64,000 bases of DNA from Pollutiaquabacter aromativorans (GCA_049177215.1 CP185379.1:2170001-2234000); one strand, 5' to 3'. Shown: positions 20,565 to 30,105, counted from the stretch's first letter. Notes: generated from the sequence alone by a model not told the origin. Numbers and translations: made by a program.

Positions 20565-21806
20565 ATGGGCATCAAGCTGCGACTGACCATTCTCAACTTC
20601 CTCCAGTTCTTCGTGTGGGGATCCTGGCTGATCTCGATCGGCGGGTATCTGTTCGGCTCCCTGCATTTCAGCGGAGAGCAGATCGGACGTGTCTTCTCCA
20701 CCCTGGGCATTGCCTCGATCATCATGCCGGCCATTACGGGAATCATTGCTGACAAATGGATCAACGCCGAACGGCTGCTCGGTATTTGCCACCTGCTGGG
20801 GGCGGGCATGTTGTATTGGGCTTCCACCGTTACGGATCCCGACACCTTTTTCCTGGTCATGCTCCTGAATTCGTTCTTCTACATGCCCACCATTTCGCTC
20901 AACAATACCGTATCCTACATCGTATTGGAGAACAACAAGTACGATATCATCAAAGTATTCCCACCGATCCGGGTCTGGGGAACGGTGGGCTTCATTGTTG
21001 CCATGTGGACGGTGGACCTGGCCGGCTGGAAGTCGAACAACATGCAACTGATCTTTTCCAGTGTTTCAGCGCTCTTTCTCGGACTTTACGCATTCAGCAT
21101 TCCTGCCTGTAAGCCCTTGCGGGCGAATAACGGTTCCTCGCTTGCCAATAAGCTCGGTCTGGACGCATTCGTCCTCTTCAAAGACCGGAAGATGGCGATC
21201 TTCTTCTTCTTTTCCATGTGCCTTGGTGCCGCCTTGCAGATCACCAACGCTTTCGGCGGTGCCTTCCTCGACAGCTTCCAGTCGACCTTCCCCGACACCT
21301 TCGCCGTTCAACATCCGATCCTCTTGCTCTCCATTTCGCAGATCTCCGAAACACTGTTCATCCTGACCATACCTTTCTTCCTGAAGAAATTCGGCATTAA
21401 GAAGGTCATGTTGATGAGTATGTTCGCCTGGGTTTTCCGCTTCGGCCTATTCTCCATCGGCAATCCCGGCAGCGGACTTCCCTTGCTGATTCTATCGATG
21501 ATCATCTACGGCATGGCGTTCGACTTCTTCAACATCTCCGGGTCGTTATTCGTCGAGAAAGAAGCGCCGCAGAGCATGCGCGCCAGCGCTCAGGGACTAT
21601 TCATGTTCATGACCAACGGCATCGGCGCGATGATCGGCGGCTATGGAAGCGGACTCGTGGTGGATCATTATACGTTGAACGGCGTCAGCGACTGGCCCAG
21701 CATCTGGATGGTTTTCACCATTTATGCCCTGATCCTCGGACTGATCTTTCCATTCGCCTTCAAGTACAAGCACGAAACGGGTGCCGTTACCGAAGTCCGT
21801 CACTGA
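20565..21806 (+). CDS. nucleoside:H+ symporter family MFS permease (NupG-like)
   Basis: 413 residues with about twelve hydrophobic segments. The N terminus MGIKLRLTILNFLQFFVWGSWLISIGGYLF is typical of the NupG/XapB nucleoside permease family. Later motifs include FMPTISLNNTVSYIVLE and GMAFDFFNISGSLFVEKEAP. It should import nucleosides across the inner membrane. It is divergent from thyA-folA, which would suit a nucleotide-supply neighbourhood, though that is inference. A strong terminator follows. Confidence 0.88.
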   Translation: MGIKLRLTILNFLQFFVWGSWLISIGGYLFGSLHFSGEQIGRVFSTLGIASIIMPAITGIIADKWINAERLLGICHLLGAGMLYWASTVTDPDTFFLVMLLNSFFYMPTISLNNTVSYIVLENNKYDIIKVFPPIRVWGTVGFIVAMWTVDLAGWKSNNMQLIFSSVSALFLGLYAFSIPACKPLRANNGSSLANKLGLDAFVLFKDRKMAIFFFFSMCLGAALQITNAFGGAFLDSFQSTFPDTFAVQHPILLLSISQISETLFILTIPFFLKKFGIKKVMLMSMFAWVFRFGLFSIGNPGSGLPLLILSMIIYGMAFDFFNISGSLFVEKEAPQSMRASAQGLFMFMTNGIGAMIGGYGSGLVVDHYTLNGVSDWPSIWMVFTIYALILGLIFPFAFKYKHETGAVTEVRH

Positions 21807-21822
21807 ACCGCTTCATCGAAAT

Positions 21823-21853
21823 AAAAAAAGCAGCCTGTCCGGGCTGCTTTTTC
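21823..21853. terminator. bidirectional terminator
   Basis: AAAAAAAGCAGCC-tgtccg-GGCTGCTTTTT lies between the permease gene and the convergent bifunctional-nuclease-like gene. Confidence 0.9.
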
Positions 21854-21870
21854 ATTTTCATGTATGCTGA

Positions 21871-22473
21871 TCAGTTGCTCTTTCGTTTGTTCAACTCGTC
21901 ACGGATACGGGAGGCGCGTTCGTAGGCTTCCTCTTCGAGCGCTTTCGTGAGCATCTCGTTCAATTCGTCCGTGCTGGCTGCGGACAATTCGCCTTCCGAC
22001 AATTTCGTGGTGGTCACCGCAGGTTTCTCCACTACCTGTTGCTCTTCTCCGCCTTCAGCACTCTCGTCAACGATGATGCCGGCGGTAGAGAGGATGAATT
22101 CGTATGTGTAGATCGGACAGCCGAAGCGAACCGCGATGGCGATGGCGTCGCTGGTGCGGGCATCGATCTCCATCCGTTTTTCCCCGTTGTTGCAAATGAG
22201 CTTTGCATAGAACACGCCTTCGAGCAGGTTGAAGATGATGACCTCTTCGACGTCGATGTCGAACGATCCGGCCATGGACTTGAACAGATCGTGGGTCAAC
22301 GGCCGGGTGGGCGTCATGTTTTCGAGTTCGATCGCGATTGCCTGCGCTTCGAACGCGCCGATGATGATCGGCAACCGGCGCTTCCCTCCTTCTTCACCCA
22401 ATACCAAAGCATAGGCCCCGCTTTGCGTCTGGCTGTAGCTGAGGCCGATGATGTCCAGTTTTATTTTTTTCAT
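21871..22473 (-). CDS. bifunctional nuclease (BFN/DUF151) family protein with C-terminal UVR motif
   Basis: 200 residues. Residues ~1-135 are a BFN domain (GLSYSQTQSGAYALVLGEEGGKRRLPIIIGAFEAQAIAIELE; RTSDAIAIAVRFGCPIYTYEFIL). After an acidic linker, the last ~35 residues form a UvrB/UvrC-type UVR motif (LTKALEEEAYERASRIRDEL). BFN proteins are reported to have nuclease activity in plants. In bacteria the role is not settled. The UVR motif suggests protein-protein contact, as between UvrB and UvrC. Confidence 0.85.
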   Translation of the reverse strand: MKKIKLDIIGLSYSQTQSGAYALVLGEEGGKRRLPIIIGAFEAQAIAIELENMTPTRPLTHDLFKSMAGSFDIDVEEVIIFNLLEGVFYAKLICNNGEKRMEIDARTSDAIAIAVRFGCPIYTYEFILSTAGIIVDESAEGGEEQQVVEKPAVTTTKLSEGELSAASTDELNEMLTKALEEEAYERASRIRDELNKRKSN

Positions 22474-22549
22474 AGAAAAGCTGGAGCTGGTACCCCGGCA
22501 TTACCTAAACGAATATAAGAAAATTCTCCTGAGTTCTGGGTGAAACGAA

Positions 22550-23527
22550 TCAATTCTGGCTTGCTTTGAACGTCTTGGCAGCCTCGATGAGCTTAGGCAC
22601 TACTTCGAACGCGTCTCCGCAAATTCCATAATCCGCCGCTTTGAAGAACGGGGCTTCAGGATCCTTATTGACAACAACAATCACTTTCGACGAACTGACT
22701 CCGGCCAAATGCTGGATGGCTCCGGATATACCGACAGCAATGTACAGATTCGGCGAGATGGCGATACCGGTCTGCCCCACGTGCTCACTGTGCGGACGCC
22801 AGCCGGCGTCGGAAACCGGTTTGCTGCAAGCGGTAGCCGCACCCAATACGTCAGCCAACTGCTCGATCATTCCCCAGTTCTCCGGTCCTTTCATTCCGCG
22901 TCCGGCGGAGACGACGAGTTCAGCGTCGGGCAGGGAAACTTTATCGGTTGCGCGAACCGTTTCTTTCACCTGCAAGGCAAAGTCGCTGTCGGGAACAGCA
23001 GGCGTAAACACTTCCACAGCACCGGCAGCAGCGGCCTCCACTACCTTATAGGAATTCGGCACCAGGCTGATGACCTTGCTATCGGAGACAACTTCCACGA
23101 AGGCATAGGCCTTGCCCGAGTAAGCACCCTTTTTTACGATGAACGCACCATCCATTTGCGGAAGATCGATCGCGTTATCGGCATAACCTGCACCGAGTTT
23201 CACTGCAACCCGTGGAGCGATGGCCTTACCGGAAAAACTGGCCGGCACCACTACGATCTTCGCTCCGGCCGATTTCGCGGCTTCGGCGATCACCGTGCTA
23301 TATGGCTGGATGTTGGTTTGCTTGAGGCGGGCGTCGGTCGCGGATAGTACTTTCGCCGCACCGTACTTGCCCAGGCGGGCAAGTTCTTCCGCGCTGACCT
23401 CGCCAATGGACAAGGCAGTAAGCGGCATGCCGAGTTTGCCGGCAATGGCGTTGGCATAGGAGACCAGTTCGAAAGCGGATTTCTTGAACCGTCCCTGGAG
23501 ATTTTCAACGTATACGAGTACTGACAT
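22550..23527 (-). CDS. etfA: electron transfer flavoprotein alpha subunit
   Basis: 325 residues. The C-terminal FAD-binding domain is clear: SAGRGMKGPENWGMIEQLA, SDAGWRPHSEHVGQTG, and the tail VGISGAIQHLAGVSSSKVIVVVNKDPEAPFFKAADYG. ETF accepts electrons from acyl-CoA dehydrogenases and passes them to the quinone pool through ETF-QO. It lies 35 nt after etfB in one operon. In this window the partner pathway could be the phenylacetate/fatty-acid oxidation genes at 45-50 kb. Confidence 0.96.
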   Translation of the reverse strand: MSVLVYVENLQGRFKKSAFELVSYANAIAGKLGMPLTALSIGEVSAEELARLGKYGAAKVLSATDARLKQTNIQPYSTVIAEAAKSAGAKIVVVPASFSGKAIAPRVAVKLGAGYADNAIDLPQMDGAFIVKKGAYSGKAYAFVEVVSDSKVISLVPNSYKVVEAAAAGAVEVFTPAVPDSDFALQVKETVRATDKVSLPDAELVVSAGRGMKGPENWGMIEQLADVLGAATACSKPVSDAGWRPHSEHVGQTGIAISPNLYIAVGISGAIQHLAGVSSSKVIVVVNKDPEAPFFKAADYGICGDAFEVVPKLIEAAKTFKASQN

Positions 23528-23562
23528 GATGATCTGCTAAAAGTGATTGGCCGTGGGCCGGA

Positions 23563-24297
23563 TCAGATGACTTTTTTCTCTTCGCGAAGGATATCGAACA
23601 ACTTCGCCGCATCTTCGGCAGCGATCATTTTCACCGCGCTGCGCGGAGCGGGTTTGTCGTAGGAGACGGTCCGGACAAGTTGTGGAACTTCCACCGGCTC
23701 GACTACCTGCAAGGGTTTCGTACGCGCGGACATGATCCCCCGCATGTTCGGGATCTTCCATTCGGCCATGCCTTCGGAAGCGCCGACTACCAGCGGTGTG
23801 GGGCAGGCAACGATCTCTTTACCGCCTTCGATCTCCCGCTCCATCACGACCTGTCCGCCTTCCACTTGCAGACTCTTGGCGGAGGGCACGCAGGGAATAC
23901 CGAGCATTTCGGCGATCATCGCCGGAACAGTCGCGCCATTGTTGTCTGACGACTCGCGGCCGCACAGGATCATATCGAAGGGATTCTTTTTCACATAGTC
24001 GGCGATCTGGGCGGCAACAAAGTAGCTGTCGCGTGGAGCCGCGTTGATCCTAACTCCGTCGGTAGCACCAATCGCCAGCGCTTTCCGGATCGTCGGTTCG
24101 GTGGTACCGTCGCCGATGTTGATCACCGTCACCGTACCACCGGTGGCAGCAAGGTCCACCGCTTTGGATAAAGCGATCTCGTCGTAGGGATTCAGGATGA
24201 AGGTCACGCCGGAAGAGACGAACTCTTTGTTATCCGGAGTGAAATTGATCTTCGCCGTGGTATCCGGCACATTGGAAATACAAACCAGGATTTTCAT
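23563..24297 (-). CDS. etfB: electron transfer flavoprotein beta subunit
   Basis: 244 residues, family length. The start MKILVCISNVPDTTAKI at 24297 matches the ETF beta N terminus; a longer frame to 24378 is not supported. Motifs include FILNPYDEIALSKAVDLA, the nucleotide-binding GRESSDNNGATVPAMIAEMLG, and the C-terminal SARTKPLQVVEP. It forms the AMP-binding half of the ETF heterodimer with etfA downstream. Confidence 0.96.
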   Translation of the reverse strand: MKILVCISNVPDTTAKINFTPDNKEFVSSGVTFILNPYDEIALSKAVDLAATGGTVTVINIGDGTTEPTIRKALAIGATDGVRINAAPRDSYFVAAQIADYVKKNPFDMILCGRESSDNNGATVPAMIAEMLGIPCVPSAKSLQVEGGQVVMEREIEGGKEIVACPTPLVVGASEGMAEWKIPNMRGIMSARTKPLQVVEPVEVPQLVRTVSYDKPAPRSAVKMIAAEDAAKLFDILREEKKVI

Positions 24298-24462
24298 GAT
24301 GACACGTCTGTCGTTGGCGGTCGGACGAACCGAACGTCCGGTTAGTTGAACAGCGGATCCGGAATAAGGTTCCGGCAATACTTCGTAATTTCGTACGAAA
24401 GGCCGTTTTTCTTCGACCGCTCAAGCGCGCGAAGATAAGGAATTACCCCTTTTGACCACCGG

Positions 24463-24792
24463 ATGTCCACAGACCGAATCCCATTGCTATTGAGCTACTT
24501 ACAAGACGATCCCCGGGATTGTTTTTCCCGTTATGCATTGGGACTTGAATATTTCAAAATGAACGAGTTAGACAAAGCCTGGGGATGCTTTGAACACTTG
24601 TTGAAGCATGCACCGGATTACCTGCCGGCGTACTACCAGGCAGGCCAGGTATTGCTCCGGCTGAACCGACCGGAAGAAGCGGCGAAAGCCTTGCGGGAAG
24701 GGATCGTGGTTGCCAGCCAACAACAGGATGAACATACGCGATCGGAATTGCAGGGAGCGTTACTTCAACTGGAAGATCCCGACGAAGGATAA
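24463..24792 (+). CDS. short TPR protein
   Basis: 109 residues with about two and a half tetratricopeptide repeats: CFSRYALGLEYFKMNELDKAWGCFEHLLKHAP and LPAYYQAGQVLLRLNRPEEAAKALREGI. It has no signal peptide, so it is probably cytoplasmic and a protein-protein adaptor. It lies directly upstream of pdhB, which has its own promoter. Confidence 0.75.
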   Translation: MSTDRIPLLLSYLQDDPRDCFSRYALGLEYFKMNELDKAWGCFEHLLKHAPDYLPAYYQAGQVLLRLNRPEEAAKALREGIVVASQQQDEHTRSELQGALLQLEDPDEG

Positions 24793-24805
24793 ACCCGGAA
24801 TTACC

Positions 24806-24813
24806 TACTTTTG
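24806..24813 (+). promoter_or_regulatory. pdhB -7 box
   Basis: TACTTTTG, an exact TAnnTTTG, 49 nt before the pdhB ATG. Confidence 0.65.
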
Positions 24814-24862
24814 CCGTCCGCCGAAGTGATCGTGACGAACGATTGCGAAGAACGATAACGCT

Positions 24863-25840
24863 ATGCGCGAATTACAATTCCGAGAAGCCCTGCGAGAAGC
24901 CATGAGCGAAGAGATGCGCCGCGATGAGCGCGTCTTCCTCATGGGTGAGGAAGTTGCCCAATACAACGGGGCATATAAAGTAAGTCAGGGTATGTTGGAC
25001 GAGTTCGGCGAACGGCGTGTGATCGACACCCCGATCGCGGAACTAGGCTTCGCCGGAATCGGTGTCGGAGCCGCGATGAACGGACTTCGTCCCATCATCG
25101 AATTCATGACCTTTAATTTTTCACTGGTAGCCATCGACCAGGTCATCAATTCCGCAGCTAAGATGATGAGCATGAGTGGCGGACAGTACCCTGTGCCAAT
25201 CGTGTTTCGGGGCCCGACCGCTTCTGCCGGACAGCTTTCCTCCCAGCATAGCCAGGCGTTTGAGAACTGGTATGCCAATTGTCCGGGTCTGAAGGTCGTA
25301 GTGCCGAGCAATCCTGCTGACGCAAAAGGGTTGTTGAAAACGTCCATCCGCGACAACGACCCCGTGATCTTCATGGAGAGTGAGCAGATGTACGGTGACA
25401 AAGGCATGGTTCCGGACGGGGAATACCTCATTCCGATCGGGGTTGCCGACGTGAAGCGTATCGGTCGTGATGTCACCATCGTATCATTCGGCAAGATGAT
25501 GAAGGTCGCTTTGAAGGCGGCGGAAGAATTATCGAAGGACAACATCGACGCGGAAGTGATCGATCTCCGCTCCGTTCGGCCGATCGATTACGCAACCCTG
25601 ATCAATTCCGTGAAGAAGACGAACCGCATGGTGATCGTGGAAGAATCCTGGCCCCTGGCTTCGATCGCTTCCGAACTGGCCTTTGCCGTGCAGCGTCACG
25701 CTTTCGACCACCTCGACGCGCCGATCCGACGCGTGATGGGTGGCGACGTACCGCTTCCTTACGCCCCCACCCTCATCGACGCCTACCTGCCGAATCCGGC
25801 ACGGGTGATCGCGGCGGTGAAGGAGGTTTTGTACCTGTGA
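24863..25840 (+). CDS. pdhB: pyruvate dehydrogenase E1 component, beta subunit
   Basis: 325 residues, typical for the beta subunit of heterotetrameric E1. With the alpha subunit it decarboxylates pyruvate using thiamine diphosphate and passes the acetyl group to E2. Motifs include REALREAMSEEMRRDERVFLMGEEVAQYNGAYKVSQGM, DTPIAELGFAGIGVGAAM, and VPSNPADAKGLLKTSIRDNDPVIFMESE. No alpha subunit is adjacent. It is distinct from the fused alpha/beta E1 at 41.1 kb, which is a second complex. Confidence 0.92.
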   Translation: MRELQFREALREAMSEEMRRDERVFLMGEEVAQYNGAYKVSQGMLDEFGERRVIDTPIAELGFAGIGVGAAMNGLRPIIEFMTFNFSLVAIDQVINSAAKMMSMSGGQYPVPIVFRGPTASAGQLSSQHSQAFENWYANCPGLKVVVPSNPADAKGLLKTSIRDNDPVIFMESEQMYGDKGMVPDGEYLIPIGVADVKRIGRDVTIVSFGKMMKVALKAAEELSKDNIDAEVIDLRSVRPIDYATLINSVKKTNRMVIVEESWPLASIASELAFAVQRHAFDHLDAPIRRVMGGDVPLPYAPTLIDAYLPNPARVIAAVKEVLYL

Positions 25841-25845
25841 GCGGG

Positions 25846-25984
25846 TTTTGTGTTTCGTGTTTCGTGTTTTGAGTTTTAAGTTTTGACTTTCCTGCCTTCG
25901 CTAAAGCTACGGCAGGCGGGCGGGTTTCGGGTTGTCAGTCTGTCTTCTGTAATTACTAATTACTAGTTACTAGTCACCAGTTTC
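25846..25984. repeat. heptanucleotide-periodic intergenic array A with a palindrome
   Basis: Units of 7 nt run as gtgtttc, gtgtttc, gtgtttt, gagtttt, aagtttt. After a palindrome at 25891-25916 (CCTGCC...GGCAGG around CGCTAAAGC), they continue as taattac, taattac, tagttac, tagtcac, cagtttc. Located between pdhB and the helicase gene. Confidence 0.8.
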
Positions 25985-26028
25985 TTGCTCCCCCTCCTTT
26001 CCCTATTTTATAATCTCCTAATTTTCAC

Positions 26029-26036
26029 TACCTTTG
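26029..26036 (+). promoter_or_regulatory. -7 box of the DEAD-box helicase gene
   Basis: TACCTTTG, 19 nt before the helicase ATG, in an AT-rich stretch. Confidence 0.7.
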
Positions 26037-26055
26037 CACCCGCAATTCCATAACT

Positions 26056-27948
26056 ATGTCCAATTTCCCCGAATTGGGGTTGGGCGAAAAGGTGTTGAAA
26101 GCCGTAGCTGCACTTGGATTCGAGCAGCCCACACCGATTCAACAACAAGCCATTCCGCTCCTCCTGAAAGACCGCACGGATTTCGTGGGTCTTGCTCAAA
26201 CCGGTACCGGTAAGACCGCAGCCTTCGGACTGCCGCTGATCGACCGCGTTGATTTCAAATCCCGCGAAACGCAGGCCCTGGTGCTTGCACCTACCCGCGA
26301 ATTGTGTGTACAGATCACGACCGATCTGACCAAGTTCAGTCAGTTCGAACCCGCTGCGCACATCGTGGCCGTTTACGGCGGCGCGAACATCGGAACCCAG
26401 ATCCGTCAGTTACGCCAGGGTGCACAGATCATCGTCGCTACTCCGGGTCGCCTGATCGATCTGATCGGCAAAGGCGCGGTGGACCTGGAAACCATCCGCT
26501 TTACCATCCTCGACGAAGCGGACGAAATGCTGAACATGGGTTTCCAGGAAGACATCACCGAAATCCTGTCGCATACACCGGAAGATAAGAATGTCTGGTT
26601 GTTCTCGGCGACGATGCCGCGGGAAGTCCGTTCGATCGCCGAAGAATACATGCGCGACCCCGTCGAGCTGACGATGGGTCGTCAGAACGAAGCTGCTAAC
26701 AACCTCGAACACCATTACTACGTTGTTCATGAACGCGACCGTTACGCTGCCCTGAAGCGCATACTCGATGCGAGTCCGGGCATCTTCGGCGTGGTGTTCT
26801 GCAGGACGAAGATCAATACCCAACAGGTTGCCGAACAATTGATCAAGGACGGATACAACGCCGACGCCTTGCACGGCGACCTGAGCCAGCAACAGCGCGA
26901 CAAAGTCATGGACCGTTACCGCAACCGCGCTTTGCAAGTGTTGGTCGCGACGGATGTAGCCGCACGCGGGATCGACGTGCGCGACATAACGCACGTGATC
27001 CATTACCACCTGCCCGACGAATCGGAAAACTATACCCACCGCAGCGGCCGTACCGCACGGGCCGGTCGATCGGGTCTTTCCCTTGCCTTGGTGAACGTAC
27101 GTGAGCTGGACAAGATCCGGCAGATCGAAAAGAAGATCAACGCGAAATTCCACCTGTCGCGCATCCCGGACGCGCTGGAGATCGGCGAACAGCAACTGAT
27201 CAACTTCATACGTAAAGTTCACGAGGTGGAGGTCGACGAACGCGGTGTGGAGCAATTCACCGAGATCGCGATGCATGAACTGGCGGATCTCAGCAAAGAG
27301 GACGTACTGAAGCGCATCATCAGTATGGAGTTCAACCGTTTCATCGACTACTACCGGAACGCTCCCGATCTGAACGTCGACCTGGCGCATCAGGGGAAGC
27401 AGCGACAAGACCGGTACCGTTCGAACGGCCCGAAAGTGTTCATCAACCTCGGCACCGTCGATGGATTCGACAAAGGCCGCATGTTGGGATACGTCTGCGA
27501 CATCACGGGGCTGAAAGGTTCCGACATCGGTCGCATCGAACTGAAGGGGGTTTATTCCTTCATCGAAGTGACCGATGAAAAGATGATCGCTGTGTTCGAA
27601 CAATCTTTCCAGGGAGAATTCCATCGTGGCCGACCGGTTCGGATCGAACGCACCGGAGGCGAAGAGAGCGGAGGCGGGAAAAGAAATTCGAGCGATTTCA
27701 AGGGCAAGGGTAAGCCGGCATTTTCGAAACCTTCCTACGAACAGGATCGTGGTAAGAAAAAAGGTTATCCGAAAAAGGAATACGGCGGAGGAAAGTCGGG
27801 CTTCGCGGAAAAGAAGACCGGCAAAAACGCCAAACAGGATAATTACGCCCCCAAAAAAGAGGGGTTCTCCATCCCGGAGCGCAAGTATTCAGGCTATGGC
27901 GGCAAGAAATCTGTGAATAAGAACAATAAAAAACAGGGCCGCTGGTAA
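26056..27948 (+). CDS. DEAD-box ATP-dependent RNA helicase (DeaD/CsdA type)
   Basis: 630 residues. The helicase core shows the Q motif FEQPTPIQQQAIP, motif I AQTGTGKTAAF, PTRELC, motif II DEAD, motif III SAT and motif VI HRSGRTARAGRSG. Residues ~455-535 form a DbpA-type RNA-binding domain (INLGTVDGFDKGRMLGYVCD). The last ~90 residues are a basic Lys/Gly-rich tail that would bind RNA. Such helicases remodel rRNA and mRNA structure, often at low temperature. The N terminus MSNFPELGLGEKVLKAV fits the family. Confidence 0.95.
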   Translation: MSNFPELGLGEKVLKAVAALGFEQPTPIQQQAIPLLLKDRTDFVGLAQTGTGKTAAFGLPLIDRVDFKSRETQALVLAPTRELCVQITTDLTKFSQFEPAAHIVAVYGGANIGTQIRQLRQGAQIIVATPGRLIDLIGKGAVDLETIRFTILDEADEMLNMGFQEDITEILSHTPEDKNVWLFSATMPREVRSIAEEYMRDPVELTMGRQNEAANNLEHHYYVVHERDRYAALKRILDASPGIFGVVFCRTKINTQQVAEQLIKDGYNADALHGDLSQQQRDKVMDRYRNRALQVLVATDVAARGIDVRDITHVIHYHLPDESENYTHRSGRTARAGRSGLSLALVNVRELDKIRQIEKKINAKFHLSRIPDALEIGEQQLINFIRKVHEVEVDERGVEQFTEIAMHELADLSKEDVLKRIISMEFNRFIDYYRNAPDLNVDLAHQGKQRQDRYRSNGPKVFINLGTVDGFDKGRMLGYVCDITGLKGSDIGRIELKGVYSFIEVTDEKMIAVFEQSFQGEFHRGRPVRIERTGGEESGGGKRNSSDFKGKGKPAFSKPSYEQDRGKKKGYPKKEYGGGKSGFAEKKTGKNAKQDNYAPKKEGFSIPERKYSGYGGKKSVNKNNKKQGRW

Positions 27949-28000
27949 ATAGCCGAATAATCCGGTCGCTTATCTTAGCAGCAGCCTGTAATACATCTGC

Positions 28001-29065
28001 ATGTCTACATTGAAATTCAGCGGTAATCATTCCGCCTACTACCTCGAACTCAAGAGTAAAGTCGAAGCCTACTTCGCCGAGCACAAAATCGAAATGCACG
28101 GCGATTCGCGCAACGTGATCAAGTCGATCGTGTTGCTTTCGGCATTCCTGACCTGCTACATTCTGCTTGTCTTCGCGATTGTTCCCGGCTGGTGGGCGGC
28201 GCCGATCTGTGTCCTTTTCGGCATCGTTACTGCCGGCATCGGCTTCAACATCATGCACGACGGCGGTCACGGTAGCCTCTCGGCCAATCCGACCCTGAAC
28301 AAGCTTGCAGCCTTGTCGCTCAACCTGCTCGGCGGAAGTTCCTTTTTCTGGAACATCAAACACAACGTCATCCACCACACCTACACGAACATCGACGACC
28401 ACGACGACGATATTCTGATCGAGCCATTCTTCCGGATGACGAAGGCGCAAAAGAAGATCGGCATCCATCGTTGGCAGTACCTCTATTGGCCGCTGGCCTA
28501 CGGCACGATGTATCTGGCCTGGGTTTTCATCCTCGACTTCAAGAAGTATTTTTCACGCCAGATCGGCCAGCGCGACAACATCAAGCTGCCGTTGCGTATG
28601 CACATCGGATTCTGGCTGACCAAGATCCTGTATGTACTGTTCTATGTCGTGCTGCCGCTGCAGTTCCACAGTATCACCGCTTTCCTCATCGGATTCGGGA
28701 TCTACACCTTCACCACCGGCTTGATCATCAGTGTCGTTTTTCAGTTGGCTCATGCGGTGGAAGAAGTCAACTTCATCATCCCGGCGGCTGATCAGCATCA
28801 CCTGGACACCGACTGGGCTACGCACCAGTTGCGCACCACGGCCAACTTCGCGACCGGTAACCGTATCGTTTCCTGGTTCACCGGCGGACTCAACCACCAG
28901 GTGGAACACCATCTATTCCCACGGATCTCCCACGTGCATTATGGAGCCATCAGTCCGATCGTACGCGAAGTGAGTACGCGGCATGGATTACCGTACTACG
29001 AAGCTCCGAGTGTCCGACACGCGATCCTATCGCACGTGCGGTTTCTGCGACGGATGGGACGATAA
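28001..29065 (+). CDS. membrane fatty acid (acyl-lipid/acyl-CoA) desaturase
   Basis: 354 residues. The three histidine boxes of the membrane desaturase superfamily are present: HDGGH at 86-90, HNVIHH at 121-126, and QVEHH at 300-304. The Q in the last box is typical of front-end desaturases. There is no fused cytochrome b5 domain. Hydrophobic pairs lie around residues 40-85 and 165-250. It likely introduces a double bond into fatty acyl chains in the inner membrane. A TATCTTAG box lies 22 nt upstream. Convergent with the DUF6624 gene. Confidence 0.9.
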   Translation: MSTLKFSGNHSAYYLELKSKVEAYFAEHKIEMHGDSRNVIKSIVLLSAFLTCYILLVFAIVPGWWAAPICVLFGIVTAGIGFNIMHDGGHGSLSANPTLNKLAALSLNLLGGSSFFWNIKHNVIHHTYTNIDDHDDDILIEPFFRMTKAQKKIGIHRWQYLYWPLAYGTMYLAWVFILDFKKYFSRQIGQRDNIKLPLRMHIGFWLTKILYVLFYVVLPLQFHSITAFLIGFGIYTFTTGLIISVVFQLAHAVEEVNFIIPAADQHHLDTDWATHQLRTTANFATGNRIVSWFTGGLNHQVEHHLFPRISHVHYGAISPIVREVSTRHGLPYYEAPSVRHAILSHVRFLRRMGR

Positions 29066-29092
29066 GTCCGATCCAGTCAGACAGGCTGCCAT

Positions 29093-30094
29093 TCATTTTA
29101 TCGTTCCGAGTCTTTTCTCCAAAGCGGGCAACTGCTTCTTATACTCTTCCACGTCCCATACCAGACCGAAGTTCAACAGGTAGTCGGAGAGTGGGCCAAG
29201 TCCCACCTCGGCTCTGCGCTGATCGACCTGATCGGGATCTTCCAGCGGAGACAGGTATTTCTCGCCCGTCTCCGGATCAAGCCCTATCTGGCTACCATAG
29301 CGTTGTCGGCCACCTTTCCGCAGTGCAACCCGGTCTTCCAGCAGTGCAAGGCTTGATCCGCTGGCTTTCCCGGCCCTTACGGCTTCGCGCATCATGGGCA
29401 GGTACTTTTCCTGTACCGGAAGGTCGGCATGTTGAATGACCAGGAAGAGCGCCTGACTTCCTTCGGCGCCAACCAGGTCGGAGCCCAGCCAGCCGCGCGT
29501 CTCCAGCACCGCAATCACTTTCTCCTGATTCACCGAATCGTGGAATTGGATGCTCCTCCATAGCGAGTCCATTTGTTTGGAGCCGGCGCCGTATCTGCGT
29601 TCCACCTCCGCGATCATTTGACGACCGGCCTGGTCCTGCTGAAAGACGGAATCGAGCATGGGCGCCAGGACCGGATCGAGTTTTGCTTCTGCGGCTTTTT
29701 TATTCGCCTCGACACGGCTGATCAATTGCTGCCATCGTTCATCCTGATGGATGGGCTGCAGGTCCGGATCCGTCGTGAGATGCCCCAGGTTGGTATAGTT
29801 CGCTTTTTCCGCCAGTCGAAAGAGGTGATAGAATGCGGAGTCCGGTCGCCCCGCCAGTGACCAGCTACAGGCTGCATTGTAGCGATCATCGAGGAGTCCT
29901 TTCCCATCGAGTGCGGCAAATGCCTGATCGTAGGCGCGTGCGGAAGCCAGAAAATCTCCGGTCATATACAATTGCTCCGCTTTTCGCTTCCACTCGTTGT
30001 ACACCGCATTTTGTGCAGACATGGTGGACGGTGGGAGCAGGAGTAAAAAGATGACCAGGCGGGTCAGCAAGGAAACGGTTACACGCAGTTTCAT
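29093..30094 (-). CDS. secreted protein with TPR-like region and DUF6624 domain
   Basis: 333 residues. A signal peptide (MKLRVTVSLLTRLVIFLLLLPPSTMSAQ) is followed by a TPR-like segment (RKAEQLYMTGDFLASARAYDQAFAAL). Residues ~165-330 are a DUF6624 domain with FLVIQHADLPVQEKYLPMM, ALLEDRVALRKGGRQRYGSQI and ending in YLLNFGLVWDVEEYKKQLPALE. The function of DUF6624 is unknown. The start at 30094 begins the signal peptide. The -7 box TACATTTG ends only 3 nt before this ATG, so the mRNA may be leaderless. Confidence 0.8.
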   Translation of the reverse strand: MKLRVTVSLLTRLVIFLLLLPPSTMSAQNAVYNEWKRKAEQLYMTGDFLASARAYDQAFAALDGKGLLDDRYNAACSWSLAGRPDSAFYHLFRLAEKANYTNLGHLTTDPDLQPIHQDERWQQLISRVEANKKAAEAKLDPVLAPMLDSVFQQDQAGRQMIAEVERRYGAGSKQMDSLWRSIQFHDSVNQEKVIAVLETRGWLGSDLVGAEGSQALFLVIQHADLPVQEKYLPMMREAVRAGKASGSSLALLEDRVALRKGGRQRYGSQIGLDPETGEKYLSPLEDPDQVDQRRAEVGLGPLSDYLLNFGLVWDVEEYKKQLPALEKRLGTIK

Positions 30095-30097
30095 GAT

Positions 30098-30105
30098 CAA
30101 ATGTA
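30098..30105 (-). promoter_or_regulatory. -7 box of the DUF6624 gene, 3 nt from the ATG
   Basis: Minus-strand TACATTTG, exact TAnnTTTG, followed by ATC and then the start codon. Confidence 0.65.

Noticed and set aside
26410..27624. 404-residue minus-strand open frame
   Set aside because: Lies opposite the DEAD-box helicase core and has no recognisable motif.
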